Assembly: GCF_030348945.1 (NCBI RefSeq)
Contig: NZ_JAUCEN010000002.1
Span: 5,402,423 to 5,466,422 of the forward strand
Direction: 5' to 3'
Length of the DNA stretch: 64,000 nucleotides
Source: Peribacillus sp. ACCC06369
Lineage (GTDB): Bacteria; Bacillota; Bacilli; Bacillales; DSM-1321
Both the position numbers and the translations under genes were made by a program. The notes beneath the pieces were generated by a model, which saw only the letters and a program-made list of their open reading frames with translations, made no database searches and was not told where the DNA came from. Position 1 is the first letter of the stretch, and each line of letters starts with the position of its first letter. Shown here piece by piece: positions 18,756-28,622 of the stretch.

Positions 18756-19448
18756 ATGGATACGACGACTACTAGCACTTTTAATGATATTTTCAAATCA
18801 AGCTTTTTAGACAAGACAGAGAGCTTTTCAATCATTGACTCCCTAATTGGGTTATTGTTGGCATTTGCCATCGGTTTGTTTATTTACGTCATTTATAAGA
18901 AGACCTTTTCCGGTGTGATGTACTCACACAATTTCAATATTTCCCTCATCATCATGACAATGGCAACGGCTTTGATCATCATGGGTATTTCAACTAATAT
19001 CGTTATCTCCCTTGGTATGGTCGGTGCCCTCTCCATCGTTCGATTCAGAACGCCAATTAAAGATCCCATGGACTTGATCTTCCTATTCTGGGCAGCCGCT
19101 TCCGGGATTTTATGCGGGGCAGGACTAATTCCACTGGTTATCATCGGTGCTATTTTAATAGGTATTGTCATGCTCACATTTGCGAACCGGATCACTGTAG
19201 AAAATCCTTATTTATTTATCGTTAAATATACAGATGCCTCAATTGAAAAAACGTTAGACGAAATGATATCCAATAAAGTGAAAAAGCATTCCATCAAATC
19301 AAAGTCGGTCATGCCGGATAATAATCTTGAAGTGACATATGAAATTCGATTAAAAGATAATAATGCGGAATTCATTAATCAAGTCAAGGACATGAATAGC
19401 GTTCATTCTGCCATCATGTTGAGTTATGATGGCAACTTCACTGCTTAA
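18756..19448 (+). CDS. DUF4956 membrane protein
   Basis: The 230-residue protein has several N-terminal membrane helices (about residues 30-140) and a soluble C-terminal domain (about 150-230, with KYTDASIEKTLDEMISNKVKKHS). A strongly conserved-looking segment is LSIVRFRTPIKDPMDLIFLF, typical of DUF4956. Function is unknown; the family commonly accompanies VTC and CotH genes. The ATG at 18756 lies eight bases from TGGAGG. The open frame extends to a TTG that overlaps that site and is not preferred. Confidence 0.88.
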   Translation: MDTTTTSTFNDIFKSSFLDKTESFSIIDSLIGLLLAFAIGLFIYVIYKKTFSGVMYSHNFNISLIIMTMATALIIMGISTNIVISLGMVGALSIVRFRTPIKDPMDLIFLFWAAASGILCGAGLIPLVIIGAILIGIVMLTFANRITVENPYLFIVKYTDASIEKTLDEMISNKVKKHSIKSKSVMPDNNLEVTYEIRLKDNNAEFINQVKDMNSVHSAIMLSYDGNFTA

Positions 19449-19516
19449 GATAGATGGCGGACATAAGATTCCATGGCTTGTCCGCCATATAAGAATGCAG
19501 AAGAAAGGAGCCTGGC

Positions 19517-21223
19517 ATGTTAAAGACAAGATACGTCGTAGCGTCGATTGGGTTACTTATCGCCATCTTTATAGCAGTGATGTCTTTCCTTCCCAATCTG
19601 ACAATTGAAAAGGCCACTAAAGGAAATACATATACGGGGTCCGTGTTTGACCAAAGCAAGGTGACAACCGTTGATATAACATTGGCTGATGATGATTTGG
19701 ATTCAATCCTGGATAACCCCTCTGAAAAGGAAGTTGTTGCATCAGATGTGACCATTAATGGGGAAAAAGTTGAAAATGTAGGGTTTCGAACCAAAGGGAA
19801 CCTTTCCTTAAACTCTGTTGTCCAAATGGAAGATTCGGAACGCTACAGCTGGAATATAGATTTTAATTACTATCAGTCAGATCAAAATTTACATGGCCTG
19901 AAAGAATTTGATTTAAATAATAATTATAGTGACCCCACGTATATGAGGGAGTACCTTTCATATGAGCTAATGGAAAAGATGGGCATAGCAACTCCCGGAC
20001 ATTCCTATATGTACGTGACCATCAATGGAAAAGAATGGGGCTTATATTTAGGCGTTGAATCTATTAATGAAACATTTTTGAATAATAACTTTCCATCTGG
20101 CAATGGTGACCTTTATTATCCTGATGGCACCGGAAGTGATTTAAAATGGATTGGTGAAGATATTGATGATTATACAGGGTTGAACTTAAAAACAAATGAA
20201 AGTTCTGATCAATCTGCGATGATCAAGATGCTTGATGCCATCAATAATGGCGGGGATTTAGAAGAAGTTTTGGATGTAGATGAAACATTGCGCTACTTTG
20301 CAGCCAATACAGCCCTCGTCAACCTCGATCACTATCAAGGCACATTAAAGCATAACTACTATCTATATGAGGAAAATGGCGTCTTTTCCATGCTGCCCTG
20401 GGACTATAATATGTCATTTGGAGGCTTTTCCGGAGGCGGGGGACGCCAGGAAGGCGCATCCGATAAAGAAAATGAAGTGGCTGCTGAGAGTAACGATACT
20501 GCTAACAAGGATGACACGGAGCCCCTTGGAGAAGCACCGAATAAGAACGGTGGCCGAATGATGGATATGAGTTCAAATTTCATGAATGAAAGTAATATCA
20601 ACTTCAGCATTACCGAACCTGTATCAGGTACAACCCTTGAAGATCGTCCTTTATTGAATGCCCTGCTTTCCAACGACGGGTACCGTGAAAAATATTATGA
20701 TTATCTAGACGGCATTGCCACAGATTTTTTCTCTGAAGAAAATATGACAGCAATGACAACTGATATTTCTACATTAATCACACCATATGTGAAAAAGGAC
20801 CCGACTAAATTCTATACAATTGAAGAGTATACAGAAGCGACGTCAGGCGAGGAAACCCTGGTTGACTTCGCTGCCCAACGAGCTGAGTCTATCTTAGCAC
20901 AGCTTTCTGGAGATCTGGTTGTGGAGGCTGAAACAGAAAGCAGTATGGGCGGCAGAGCTCCTAATAGGGGCGATAACGCAAATGCAGGCCAGCCACCACC
21001 AAACATGGGCGGCGGCGAGAATGGGGCTGCCTTGCAGTCCCCTAACATGGTGAATGACGAGAATGGAGCAACTCCTGGTATGAACGGGAACATGGGGCAA
21101 CAAGGGACAGATAACAGCAGCTCATCCAAAAATACGATCATTCTATCTTCCGTGCTCCTACTCTTATTATTTGGTGCAATGGTCTTTGCCCACTTCTTTA
21201 AACGGAGAGGTAAAAAAGGATAG
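19517..21223 (+). CDS. Membrane-anchored CotH-family (kinase-like) protein
   Basis: A 568-residue protein with an N-terminal membrane segment (about 7-27), an extracellular CotH domain (about 45-460), a low-complexity Gly/Asn/Met/Pro-rich stretch, and a C-terminal membrane helix (about 540-560) ending in RRGKKG. CotH proteins are atypical secreted kinases; B. subtilis CotH phosphorylates spore-coat CotB. Motif-like regions include FDLNNNYSDPTYMREYLSYE, WGLYLGVESINETFL and the metal-site-like LPWDYNMSFGG. A Gly/acid-rich insertion follows that motif (about residues 298-345). The ATG follows AAAGGAGCCTGGC. It closes the VTC-DUF4956-CotH trio, before a strong terminator. It is a surface protein, unlike the shorter spore CotH. 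Confidence 0.87.
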   Translation: MLKTRYVVASIGLLIAIFIAVMSFLPNLTIEKATKGNTYTGSVFDQSKVTTVDITLADDDLDSILDNPSEKEVVASDVTINGEKVENVGFRTKGNLSLNSVVQMEDSERYSWNIDFNYYQSDQNLHGLKEFDLNNNYSDPTYMREYLSYELMEKMGIATPGHSYMYVTINGKEWGLYLGVESINETFLNNNFPSGNGDLYYPDGTGSDLKWIGEDIDDYTGLNLKTNESSDQSAMIKMLDAINNGGDLEEVLDVDETLRYFAANTALVNLDHYQGTLKHNYYLYEENGVFSMLPWDYNMSFGGFSGGGGRQEGASDKENEVAAESNDTANKDDTEPLGEAPNKNGGRMMDMSSNFMNESNINFSITEPVSGTTLEDRPLLNALLSNDGYREKYYDYLDGIATDFFSEENMTAMTTDISTLITPYVKKDPTKFYTIEEYTEATSGEETLVDFAAQRAESILAQLSGDLVVEAETESSMGGRAPNRGDNANAGQPPPNMGGGENGAALQSPNMVNDENGATPGMNGNMGQQGTDNSSSSKNTIILSSVLLLLLFGAMVFAHFFKRRGKKG

Positions 21224-21242
21224 ACCATGCCCTTCCAATACG

Positions 21243-21279
21243 AAAAAGGTATCCCAAAATATTCGGGATACCTTTTTTA
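21243..21279 (+). terminator. Terminator of the VTC/DUF4956/CotH trio
   Basis: AAAAAGGTATCCC pairs with GGGATACCTTTTTT around a nine-base loop, 20 bases after the cotH-like stop. The A-rich 5' arm would let it work on both strands. Confidence 0.92.
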
Positions 21280-21595
21280 TTGCTTTGGCGTAAAGCCATC
21301 CATTATTTTCGTCGATGACTTTAGACCAAGAACTTAAACTATATCGTTTTTCCGCCTTCCTAATACTTTAACCGGGTTATTCCTCCACCTTTTAATAATT
21401 TTTAATTGCTAATCAATATAAAATACCCTTATTTGGTATAAAATAGTAAAATAGAGAGGTAAATGAAACTCTATTCAGAGGGATTTGTTTACTTGTTTAT
21501 CATTTGAAATTAGAGGGTAAAGATTTCCACTATTACTTTATCCGATCGTTCTGCTTCAATTTTATCAAAACGTGTCGGTGTCAGGGGGGGAACGG
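21280..21595. other. Intergenic region upstream of the alpha-amylase
   Basis: An AT-rich region of about 316 bases with TATAAAAT-type -10 candidates near 21420-21450 but no clear -35 partner. No cre palindrome was found. Nothing else was recognised apart from the amylase ribosome binding site GGGGGG at 21585-21590. Confidence 0.5.
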
Positions 21596-23077
21596 ATGAA
21601 AAGAAATCATACGATGATGCAATTTTTCGAGTGGCATCTTGAGGCAGATGGTTCTCATTGGGAAAGATTGAAATATGCAGCCTCCAAGTTGAAGGATATA
21701 GGAATTGATTGCGTCTGGCTTCCGCCGGTTACCAAAGGGCAATCCATTGGGGATAACGGGTATGGAATATATGATGGATACGATTTGGGGGAATTTGACC
21801 AAAAAGGAACCGTTCGTACCAAATACGGAACCAAAGATGAATTGCTTCAAGCAATAGCCACCTGTCATAACTACGGACTTTGCGTTTATATCGATTTAGT
21901 CATGAATCACAAGGCAGGAGCAGATGGAACCGAAAAAATAGAAGTCATTGAAGTCAATCCAGACAATCGTATGGAAGATATTTCAGAACCTTTTGAAATT
22001 GAAGGCTGGACAACATTCGATTTTCCAGGCCGTAAAAATAAATACTCTGATTTTAAGTGGAACCATACTCATTTTAATGGGACTGACTACGATGCCGAAA
22101 ACGACAAAATGGGTGTATATCGAATCACAGGCGAAAATAAACACTGGAGTAAGCATGTCATCGATGAATTCGGAAACTATGATTATTTAATGTTTGCCAA
22201 CATCGATTACAGTCTGCCAGAAGTTCGGCGGGAAATGATTAACTGGGGAAAATGGATGGTTGATACGTTAAAGTGTGATGGTTTTCGTTTGGACGCCGTT
22301 AAACATATTGATTATGAATTCATCAATGAGTTTCTACAAGAACTCATTCCTTATACAAAGGAACATTTCTTCATGGTCGGCGAATTTTGGAAGGCGGATG
22401 TTAAAGCTTGTCAAACTTACTTAGAGCAAACCAATCATGACCTCAACTTGTTCGATGTTTCCCTGCATTATAAATTTCATGAGGCTTCAAAAGCAGGAAC
22501 TGACTTCGACCTCTCAACCATCTTTGATGATACCCTCGTCCAAACCAATCCGGCGCAGGCTGTCACTTTTGTCGACAATCATGACTCCCAACCTCATGAA
22601 TCACTGGAATCCTGGGTAAAGGACTGGTTTAAACCATCGGCATATGCTCTTATCCTGCTTAGACTTTGCGGTTATCCCTGTGTCTTTTACGGGGACTATT
22701 ATGGAATCGGCGGGCCTTCTCCGGTACCTGGTAAACAGGATATTCTCGATCGCCTCTTATATGCAAGGCATGAAAAAGCTTACGGGGAACAGACGGACTA
22801 TTTTGATGATCATAATACGATTGGCTGGGTCCGGCTCGGGGTTGAAGAGCTAGAAGGCTCGGGGTGTGCGGTCGTTATCTCCAATGGTGATCACAACAGT
22901 GAAAAAAGGATGTTCGTCGGTAAACATCGGGCTGGTGAAATCTGGAGTGATTTAACCTGTCATCGAGATGACCACATTACCATTGAAGAAGATGGTTACG
23001 CGACCTTTCCCGTTCATGGGAAAAGCGTATCCGTATGGGCCTTGAATGATGCACCGCTTAAAGCAACACCACTCTAA
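21596..23077 (+). CDS. Cytoplasmic alpha-amylase (GH13)
   Basis: A 493-residue glycoside hydrolase without any signal peptide (MKRNHTMMQFFEWHLEADGS), so it should act on internal maltodextrin or glycogen-like chains. The GH13 conserved regions are in order: VYIDLVMNHK, GFRLDAVKH with the nucleophile aspartate, FFMVGEFW with the acid/base glutamate, and TFVDNHDSQ with the transition-state aspartate. It resembles the liquefying amylase subgroup in the core but lacks export. I choose ATG 21596 after GGGGGGAACGG; an upstream alternative adds eight unlikely residues. The neighbours suggest no operon. Confidence 0.93.
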   Translation: MKRNHTMMQFFEWHLEADGSHWERLKYAASKLKDIGIDCVWLPPVTKGQSIGDNGYGIYDGYDLGEFDQKGTVRTKYGTKDELLQAIATCHNYGLCVYIDLVMNHKAGADGTEKIEVIEVNPDNRMEDISEPFEIEGWTTFDFPGRKNKYSDFKWNHTHFNGTDYDAENDKMGVYRITGENKHWSKHVIDEFGNYDYLMFANIDYSLPEVRREMINWGKWMVDTLKCDGFRLDAVKHIDYEFINEFLQELIPYTKEHFFMVGEFWKADVKACQTYLEQTNHDLNLFDVSLHYKFHEASKAGTDFDLSTIFDDTLVQTNPAQAVTFVDNHDSQPHESLESWVKDWFKPSAYALILLRLCGYPCVFYGDYYGIGGPSPVPGKQDILDRLLYARHEKAYGEQTDYFDDHNTIGWVRLGVEELEGSGCAVVISNGDHNSEKRMFVGKHRAGEIWSDLTCHRDDHITIEEDGYATFPVHGKSVSVWALNDAPLKATPL

Positions 23078-23092
23078 AATGAGATAGCACCG

Positions 23093-23127
23093 GAACAGCA
23101 TGTCGATTGGAGATATGCTGTTCTTTG
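23093..23127 (+). terminator. Probable alpha-amylase terminator
   Basis: GAACAGCAT pairs perfectly with ATGCTGTTC around a 13-base loop, 16 bases after the stop. The following T run is short (TTT), so efficiency is uncertain. Confidence 0.5.
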
Positions 23128-23228
23128 CTGATGACAAAGATCTGAAATTCCTCCACCATCCTAGTGAAAGATAATTTTTCCATCACGACCAATCATGGTA
23201 AGATAAGGGAAAAAGGAGTTGAAGGAAA

Positions 23229-24464
23229 GTGAAAAATGAAATCATTGAAAGATTCACTTCTTATGTGAAAGTGGATACCCAATCGAATGAGGCAAATCCA
23301 TCATGCCCCTCTACACCCGGACAGTTGACCTTGGCAAATACATTGGTCCAGGAACTTCAATCCATTGGGATGAAGGAAGTGACAATTGATCAGAATGGCT
23401 ATGTCATGGCAACCTTGCCAGCCAATTCAAAAAAGGATATTCCGACAGTTGGATTTTTGGCTCATGTCGATACAGCAACGGATTTCACCGGGAAAGATGT
23501 AAAACCACAGATCGTTGACAACTATGATGGCAAAGATCTTACTTTACATGAAAAATTGGGTGTCATCCTCTCACCTAATGATTTCCCTTCGCTCAAGAAC
23601 TACAAAGGGCATACCTTGATTACAACGGATGGAACAACCCTGTTGGGAGCAGATAATAAGGCTGGCATTGCCGAAATCATGACTGCCATGGATTATTTGA
23701 TACAGCATCCGGAAATCAAGCATGGAAAAATTCGTGTTGCCTTCACTCCCGATGAGGAAATCGGCAGGGGACCACATAAGTTTGATGTAGATGCTTTTGA
23801 TGCCCAATTTGCCTACACCGTGGACGGCGGCCCACTTGGGGAACTTGAATATGAGAGCTTCAATGCTGCATCGGCCAGGATCCTGATCAAAGGTACGAAT
23901 ATTCACCCTGGTACGGCTAAAGGAAAAATGGTGAACTCGGCTAAAATCGCCATGGAACTCCATAATAAGCTCCCAGTGGCAGAAGCACCGGAATATACGG
24001 AGGGTTACGAAGGATTTTATCATCTTCTTTCTTTTCACGGCGATGTGGAAGAGACCAAGCTCTCTTACATCATCAGGGATTTCGACCGCCAAAAATTTAA
24101 TGAACGTAAGGTATATATAACGAAAGTCATCGAAGATTTAAAAGAAAAATACGGGCAGAATCGTATCCAACTTGAATTACAGGACCAATATTACAACATG
24201 AAGGAAAAAATTGAACCCGTGAAGGAAATCGTGGATATTGCCCATGAAGCAATGGAGAAACTCGGTATAAAACCAAAAATCTCGCCAATACGCGGTGGTA
24301 CGGACGGATCTCAATTATCGTATATGGGACTGCCAACACCCAACATTTTTACGGGCGGAGAGAACTTTCATGGCAAATATGAATTTATTTCCGTCGATAA
24401 TATGGTCCTGGCCACAAAGGTGATTGTTGGCATTGCATCGCTTCTTGAAGAAAAAGCGAAGTAG
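23229..24464 (+). CDS. pepT: Peptidase T (tripeptidase)
   Basis: A 411-residue zinc aminotripeptidase of the M20 family that removes the N-terminal residue from tripeptides in the cytosol. Metal and catalytic motifs are [12 protein letters not shown] (first His/Asp), [15 protein letters not shown] (bridging Asp), [16 protein letters not shown] (catalytic Glu pair) and [19 protein letters not shown]. The late zinc ligand lies in [15 protein letters not shown]. The GTG start gives [19 protein letters not shown], equivalent to B. subtilis PepT; an AAAGGAG site lies upstream. It is single-gene, convergent with katE. Confidence 0.97.
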   Translation: MKNEIIERFTSYVKVDTQSNEANPSCPSTPGQLTLANTLVQELQSIGMKEVTIDQNGYVMATLPANSKKDIPTVGFLAHVDTATDFTGKDVKPQIVDNYDGKDLTLHEKLGVILSPNDFPSLKNYKGHTLITTDGTTLLGADNKAGIAEIMTAMDYLIQHPEIKHGKIRVAFTPDEEIGRGPHKFDVDAFDAQFAYTVDGGPLGELEYESFNAASARILIKGTNIHPGTAKGKMVNSAKIAMELHNKLPVAEAPEYTEGYEGFYHLLSFHGDVEETKLSYIIRDFDRQKFNERKVYITKVIEDLKEKYGQNRIQLELQDQYYNMKEKIEPVKEIVDIAHEAMEKLGIKPKISPIRGGTDGSQLSYMGLPTPNIFTGGENFHGKYEFISVDNMVLATKVIVGIASLLEEKAK

Positions 24465-24487
24465 CTTGATACGAACTGTCTTTATTG

Positions 24488-24522
24488 AAAAAAACCCCAG
24501 ACTCCAAGTCTGGGGTTTTTTT
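24488..24522. terminator. Bidirectional terminator between pepT and katE
   Basis: AAAAAAACCCCAGACT pairs with AGTCTGGGGTTTTTTT with a tiny loop. Runs of A before and T after make it functional for both convergent genes. Confidence 0.93.
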
Positions 24523-24527
24523 CAAAA

Positions 24528-26597
24528 TTAAGCGCGTGTCCAGTGACGGTGCTTGGCAATTGCCTCGATAAAGGCAGCTACACCATTTTTCTCCGAAACA
24601 GCTACAATGCCTCCGGCTGGCTCAATGGAACCTATGCCTGCCTTCGTTAAAATCTCGGCTCCTTCTTTTCCTGCACCAATCGCCTTGAAATGATTGTAAG
24701 CTTCATCAACAAAGTAAATTGGTTCCTTGGATGCCTTTAGCGTATCGACACTCTCCTGGCCTCCTGCCACATATACAGCATCGAAAAGTACCGAATCGGC
24801 TGTCAGGAATGTCTGATTCACCTCAACTTGCTGTCCTTTTGAACTTGTAATCACTCCACGATTATTACTGATGATTTCAGCAGTTATACCTGTTGATTTA
24901 AAGGATTCCAAAACTTGATTAACCTCTGATCCGTTGAAACCATCGGCAGCCAAGATCGCCACTTTTCTTGTTGCGGCCGTGTTTACTTTCATTTGCTCTT
25001 GGCTTAAAGCCGGGGAAGCCCAATCCAATTTGACATCACTCTTGTTTGTAGGAGGATTCACCCCCACTCCAATAGCGATTGTTTCTGCCAGTTCTACATC
25101 AACATTACTGAACATCTCGACAATTTGCTGCTGAACGTCCTTACTTTTCACTTTTCCCACTTCAAAATGGAAAGCTTGAATAATATGCTCCTTCTCCACT
25201 TCCGTCATGCTATTCCAGAATAGTTTTGCTTGGCTGTAATGATCCTTGAAACTTTCACTGCGTTGACGGACCTTTCTGCCATCGACTTTTTCCTGGTAAT
25301 GTGCATAGCCGCCTTCCTCCTCTGAAGCAGGTTCAGGAGAGTTACCTGCAAGGGAGTTTTTATGATAACTGACAGGCCCTGGATTTATTGACATTCGGTG
25401 CATGCCATCGCGTTGATTATTATGAACGGGGGCAACCGTCCTATTAATGGGAAGCTCGTGGAAGTTCGGGCCTCCCAATCGGGATAGCTGGGTATCGGTG
25501 TATGAGAATAAACGACCCTGAAGCAGCGGATCATTTGAAAAATCAATACCCGGTACAACATGCCCCGGATGGAAAGCTATCTGTTCCGTCTCTGCAAAAA
25601 AGTTATCCGTATTTTGGTTCAAAACCATTTTCCCGATTATTTTCACCGGGATTTGTTCTTCCGGCCATAGTTTAGTGGGATCGAGGATATCAAAATCGAA
25701 TTTGAATTCATCTTCTTCCTTAATCATTTGCACGCCAAATTCAAATTCAGGATAATTTCCAGTATCTATTGCTTCCCACAGATCTTGGCGGTGAAAATCA
25801 GGATTTTTCCCTGCAATTTTCTGCGCTTCATCCCAAACAAGGGATTTAACTCCCAGTACAGGCTTCCAATGGAATTTAACGAAATGGGCCACACCTTCTT
25901 CATTCACAAATCGGAATGTGTGGACACCAAACCCTTCCATCATCCGGAAACTTCTTGGTATGGCCCTATCTGAAAGGTGCCACATGACCATATGTGCCGT
26001 TTCTTCATTGTTGGCGACGAAATCCCAAAAAGTATCATGGGCAGACGCAGCCTGAGGTATTTCGTTATGAGGTTCAGGTTTAACGGCATGAATTAAATCA
26101 GGGAACTTAATGGCATCCTGGATAAAAAATACCGGAATATTATTTCCAACCAAATCGTAGTTTCCTTCCTCGGTATAAAACTTTGTCGAGAATCCCCTGA
26201 CATCACGAACCGAGTCTGCCGATCCGCGGGAACCCGCTACCGTGGAGTAACGAACGAATACTGGCGTCTTGACTGTAGGGTCTTGTAGAAACTTGGCCTT
26301 TGTATATTCGGTCATCGGCTCATATACCTGAAAATATCCATGTGCTCCAGACCCACGTGCATGCACAATCCGCTCAGGAATACGCTCATGGTCAAAATGA
26401 GTCATTTTTTCACGAAAATGAAAGTCCTCCATCAAAGTGGGACCGCGGGTTCCCGCTTTCAAAGAATGTTCATCCTCGGAAATACGCAAACCTTGGTTAG
26501 TCGTCATCTTTTTCCCATTATCGTCCACTCGATATTGTTCCAACTGCCGTTGCTTACTTTGTTCATCGATTCTTCCGCTTTCATTTGCTTTTGTCAT
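24528..26597 (-). CDS. katE: Large-subunit catalase (HPII/KatE type)
   Basis: A 689-residue heme catalase that dismutates hydrogen peroxide. The length is that of the large-subunit clade: a catalase core (about 30-510) plus a C-terminal DJ-1/PfpI flavodoxin-like domain (about 530-689, AATRKVAILAADGFNGSEV). The distal histidine is in RIVHARGSGAHGYF, the catalytic asparagine in LVGNNIPVFFIQD, and the proximal heme tyrosine in RLFSYTDTQLSRLGGPNF. In B. subtilis the equivalent is a sigma-B general-stress gene. I did not find a convincing sigma-B promoter here. GGAGGGG lies about 11 bases before the ATG. Confidence 0.96.
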   Translation of the reverse strand: MTKANESGRIDEQSKQRQLEQYRVDDNGKKMTTNQGLRISEDEHSLKAGTRGPTLMEDFHFREKMTHFDHERIPERIVHARGSGAHGYFQVYEPMTEYTKAKFLQDPTVKTPVFVRYSTVAGSRGSADSVRDVRGFSTKFYTEEGNYDLVGNNIPVFFIQDAIKFPDLIHAVKPEPHNEIPQAASAHDTFWDFVANNEETAHMVMWHLSDRAIPRSFRMMEGFGVHTFRFVNEEGVAHFVKFHWKPVLGVKSLVWDEAQKIAGKNPDFHRQDLWEAIDTGNYPEFEFGVQMIKEEDEFKFDFDILDPTKLWPEEQIPVKIIGKMVLNQNTDNFFAETEQIAFHPGHVVPGIDFSNDPLLQGRLFSYTDTQLSRLGGPNFHELPINRTVAPVHNNQRDGMHRMSINPGPVSYHKNSLAGNSPEPASEEEGGYAHYQEKVDGRKVRQRSESFKDHYSQAKLFWNSMTEVEKEHIIQAFHFEVGKVKSKDVQQQIVEMFSNVDVELAETIAIGVGVNPPTNKSDVKLDWASPALSQEQMKVNTAATRKVAILAADGFNGSEVNQVLESFKSTGITAEIISNNRGVITSSKGQQVEVNQTFLTADSVLFDAVYVAGGQESVDTLKASKEPIYFVDEAYNHFKAIGAGKEGAEILTKAGIGSIEPAGGIVAVSEKNGVAAFIEAIAKHRHWTRA

Positions 26598-26830
26598 CCC
26601 TGTTCATTCCCCTCCATGTTCAAAAATTTCAGTTTAATTCGTGTGGTATGTATTTACTTTAAATTCGTATAATTGCGTTATCCTTCCTCATATACCACTC
26701 TATTTTGACGGGTAAACAGAATTCAGAAAAAGAATCTTCCCGTCATCATAAAACAAAAAAATGATTCCAGTGAGGACGGTTTAGGTCGAATTATTCCCGT
26801 CGAAACACTGGGGAAGAGAAGAATACATAT

Positions 26831-26875
26831 AAAAAAGAAGCGGAAAGACCAATTTTGGGTCTTCCCGCTTCTTTT
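26831..26875 (-). terminator. Terminator of dbpA
   Basis: On the minus strand GAAGCGGGAAGACC pairs with GGTCTTTCCGCTTC, followed by six T, starting about 14 bases after the dbpA stop. Confidence 0.9.
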
Positions 26876-26888
26876 CCATTCAACACCT

Positions 26889-28337
26889 TTAGTTCTTAAA
26901 GGCCTCTGAAACCTTCAAAAGTTTGCCTTTTACTTTCGTATTTTTCATCACTTTCAAGACAAGCGGTCCCTTTTCATTCAATATTTCCACATAAGAAACA
27001 TTATCCTGTATTGTAATGATCCCGATGTCCTCAGCATTCACACCATCAATTTTTGCGATAGTTCCGACAAAATCAACAGCCCTGATTTTCTTTTTCTTTC
27101 CGCCATTGAAATACAACTTCATGATTTGTTTATTCAATTTTTCACTTTTATCTTTTTTTATCTTTGGACGAGCTTCCAGTTTCGCTTCGAAATCCATTTT
27201 TTTATTGGAGACATCCTCTTTTGTTGGAACGGGCATCTTAGGGATTTCAAAACCGATATAGCCTTGAATCTCAGTAAGGAATTTGTCTTCATACGGCGTC
27301 ACAAAAGTAATGGCTTTTCCTTTTTTCCCGGCACGGCCCGTTCTTCCAGTTCGATGTACGTAACTTTCCTTTTCCAATGGCAGGTCATAGTTAATCACGT
27401 GGGTTATATTATCGATGTCAATTCCACGTGCAGCAACATCCGTCGCAACCAAATAGCGGAATTCCCCTCTTCTGAATTCATTCATCACTGCAAGGCGATC
27501 TTCCTGAAGCATGCCGCCGTGAATCATATCACAAGGATATTCCAGATCCATTAGCTGTTCGCATACTTGGTCCACCCGATCTTTCGTCCGACAGAAAATG
27601 ATGCAGCTATCGGGGTTTTCCGTGATGGTGACGTCTCTAAGCAGGGAAAACTTATCATCCTCTTTCACTTCAATAAGTGCATGTTCTATTTTCTCCGTCG
27701 TTAAACCCTTTGCTTTGATTTCAATATCCAAAGGATCTTTCATATATTGCTTACAAAGCTTTTTTATACTCTCAGGTAATGTGGCAGAGAACAGCATGGT
27801 TACCCTATTTTTCGGAAGCTCTTTAATAATGGCTTCCACTTGTTCAATGAAGCCCATATTCAGCATTTCATCCGCTTCATCAATAACTAAATGAGTTAAG
27901 CGTTCCAAGGCGAATGTCCCTTTCTCGATATGATCCAGAACCCGCCCCGGTGTTCCAACGACTACATGGCTTTTTTGTTTCAATTCCGCTTTTTGCAGTG
28001 CGAATGGATGTTTTCCATAAACCGCAGTAGCCTTTATCCTTTTGAATCTTCCTATATTCGTGATATCCTCTTTTACCTGTACAGCAAGCTCACGTGTCGG
28101 TGTTAAAATAAGCGCTTGAGGCTTATTCTCCTCCCAATCGACCATTTCGCAAATCGGTATGCCGAATGAAGCGGTCTTGCCACTTCCCGTTTGGGATTTA
28201 ACAACAAGATCCCGCTTTTTCAGCGCCACTGGAATCACTTCACGCTGTACTTCGGTTGGATGTTGATATCCCAAGCTTTCTAATGCCCTTACAATTTCAT
28301 CGCTTAATGTATAATCAGTAAAACCTAATTCATTCAT
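26889..28337 (-). CDS. dbpA: DEAD-box ATP-dependent RNA helicase DbpA (YxiN)
   Basis: The 482-residue helicase acts on 23S rRNA during large-subunit assembly. DEAD-box motifs are in order: Q motif region GYQHPTEVQ, motif [11 protein letters not shown], Ia [28 protein letters not shown], and [14 protein letters not shown]. The C-terminal RRM-like rRNA-binding domain (about 405-482) begins at [20 protein letters not shown], a hallmark of the DbpA/YxiN branch that recognises 23S hairpin 92. The ATG follows AGAGGCTGTTAT. An operator-like inverted repeat spans its candidate promoter (28401-28441). Confidence 0.96.
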   Translation of the reverse strand: MNELGFTDYTLSDEIVRALESLGYQHPTEVQREVIPVALKKRDLVVKSQTGSGKTASFGIPICEMVDWEENKPQALILTPTRELAVQVKEDITNIGRFKRIKATAVYGKHPFALQKAELKQKSHVVVGTPGRVLDHIEKGTFALERLTHLVIDEADEMLNMGFIEQVEAIIKELPKNRVTMLFSATLPESIKKLCKQYMKDPLDIEIKAKGLTTEKIEHALIEVKEDDKFSLLRDVTITENPDSCIIFCRTKDRVDQVCEQLMDLEYPCDMIHGGMLQEDRLAVMNEFRRGEFRYLVATDVAARGIDIDNITHVINYDLPLEKESYVHRTGRTGRAGKKGKAITFVTPYEDKFLTEIQGYIGFEIPKMPVPTKEDVSNKKMDFEAKLEARPKIKKDKSEKLNKQIMKLYFNGGKKKKIRAVDFVGTIAKIDGVNAEDIGIITIQDNVSYVEILNEKGPLVLKVMKNTKVKGKLLKVSEAFKN

Positions 28338-28400
28338 ATAACAGCCTCTTTTGTTGTTTAGTATGTTGCTTTATTGTTTCCATAATCGTAATTTCCTTAT

Positions 28401-28441
28401 ACAAGGTTCTATTATACGCGATATACATCGATAAACCTTGT
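28401..28441. promoter_or_regulatory. Inverted repeat spanning the candidate dbpA promoter
   Basis: ACAAGGTT (28401-28408) and AACCTTGT (28434-28441) are perfect reverse complements. A second small inverted pair, CGAT/ATCG, lies inside (28419-28430). On the minus strand a TATAAT -10 (28411-28416) lies between them, 17 bases from the outer arm that would sit at -35. This could be an operator or a hairpin at the start of the leader. Confidence 0.35.
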
Positions 28442-28622
28442 AATAACCAAATTCAATTGCCTTATTTCAATATAATGAAACTTCATTATCAGTAAAAAGG
28501 ATGCTAATGATCTTGATTAATCAAAATGGACCATGCTTCTTTCAATATGCTAAAATATGTATGAGATTAAAGCGGAAACAGGGTGTAGATTAAAAACCGA
28601 TGTCCAAAAGGAGTGCTGATTT

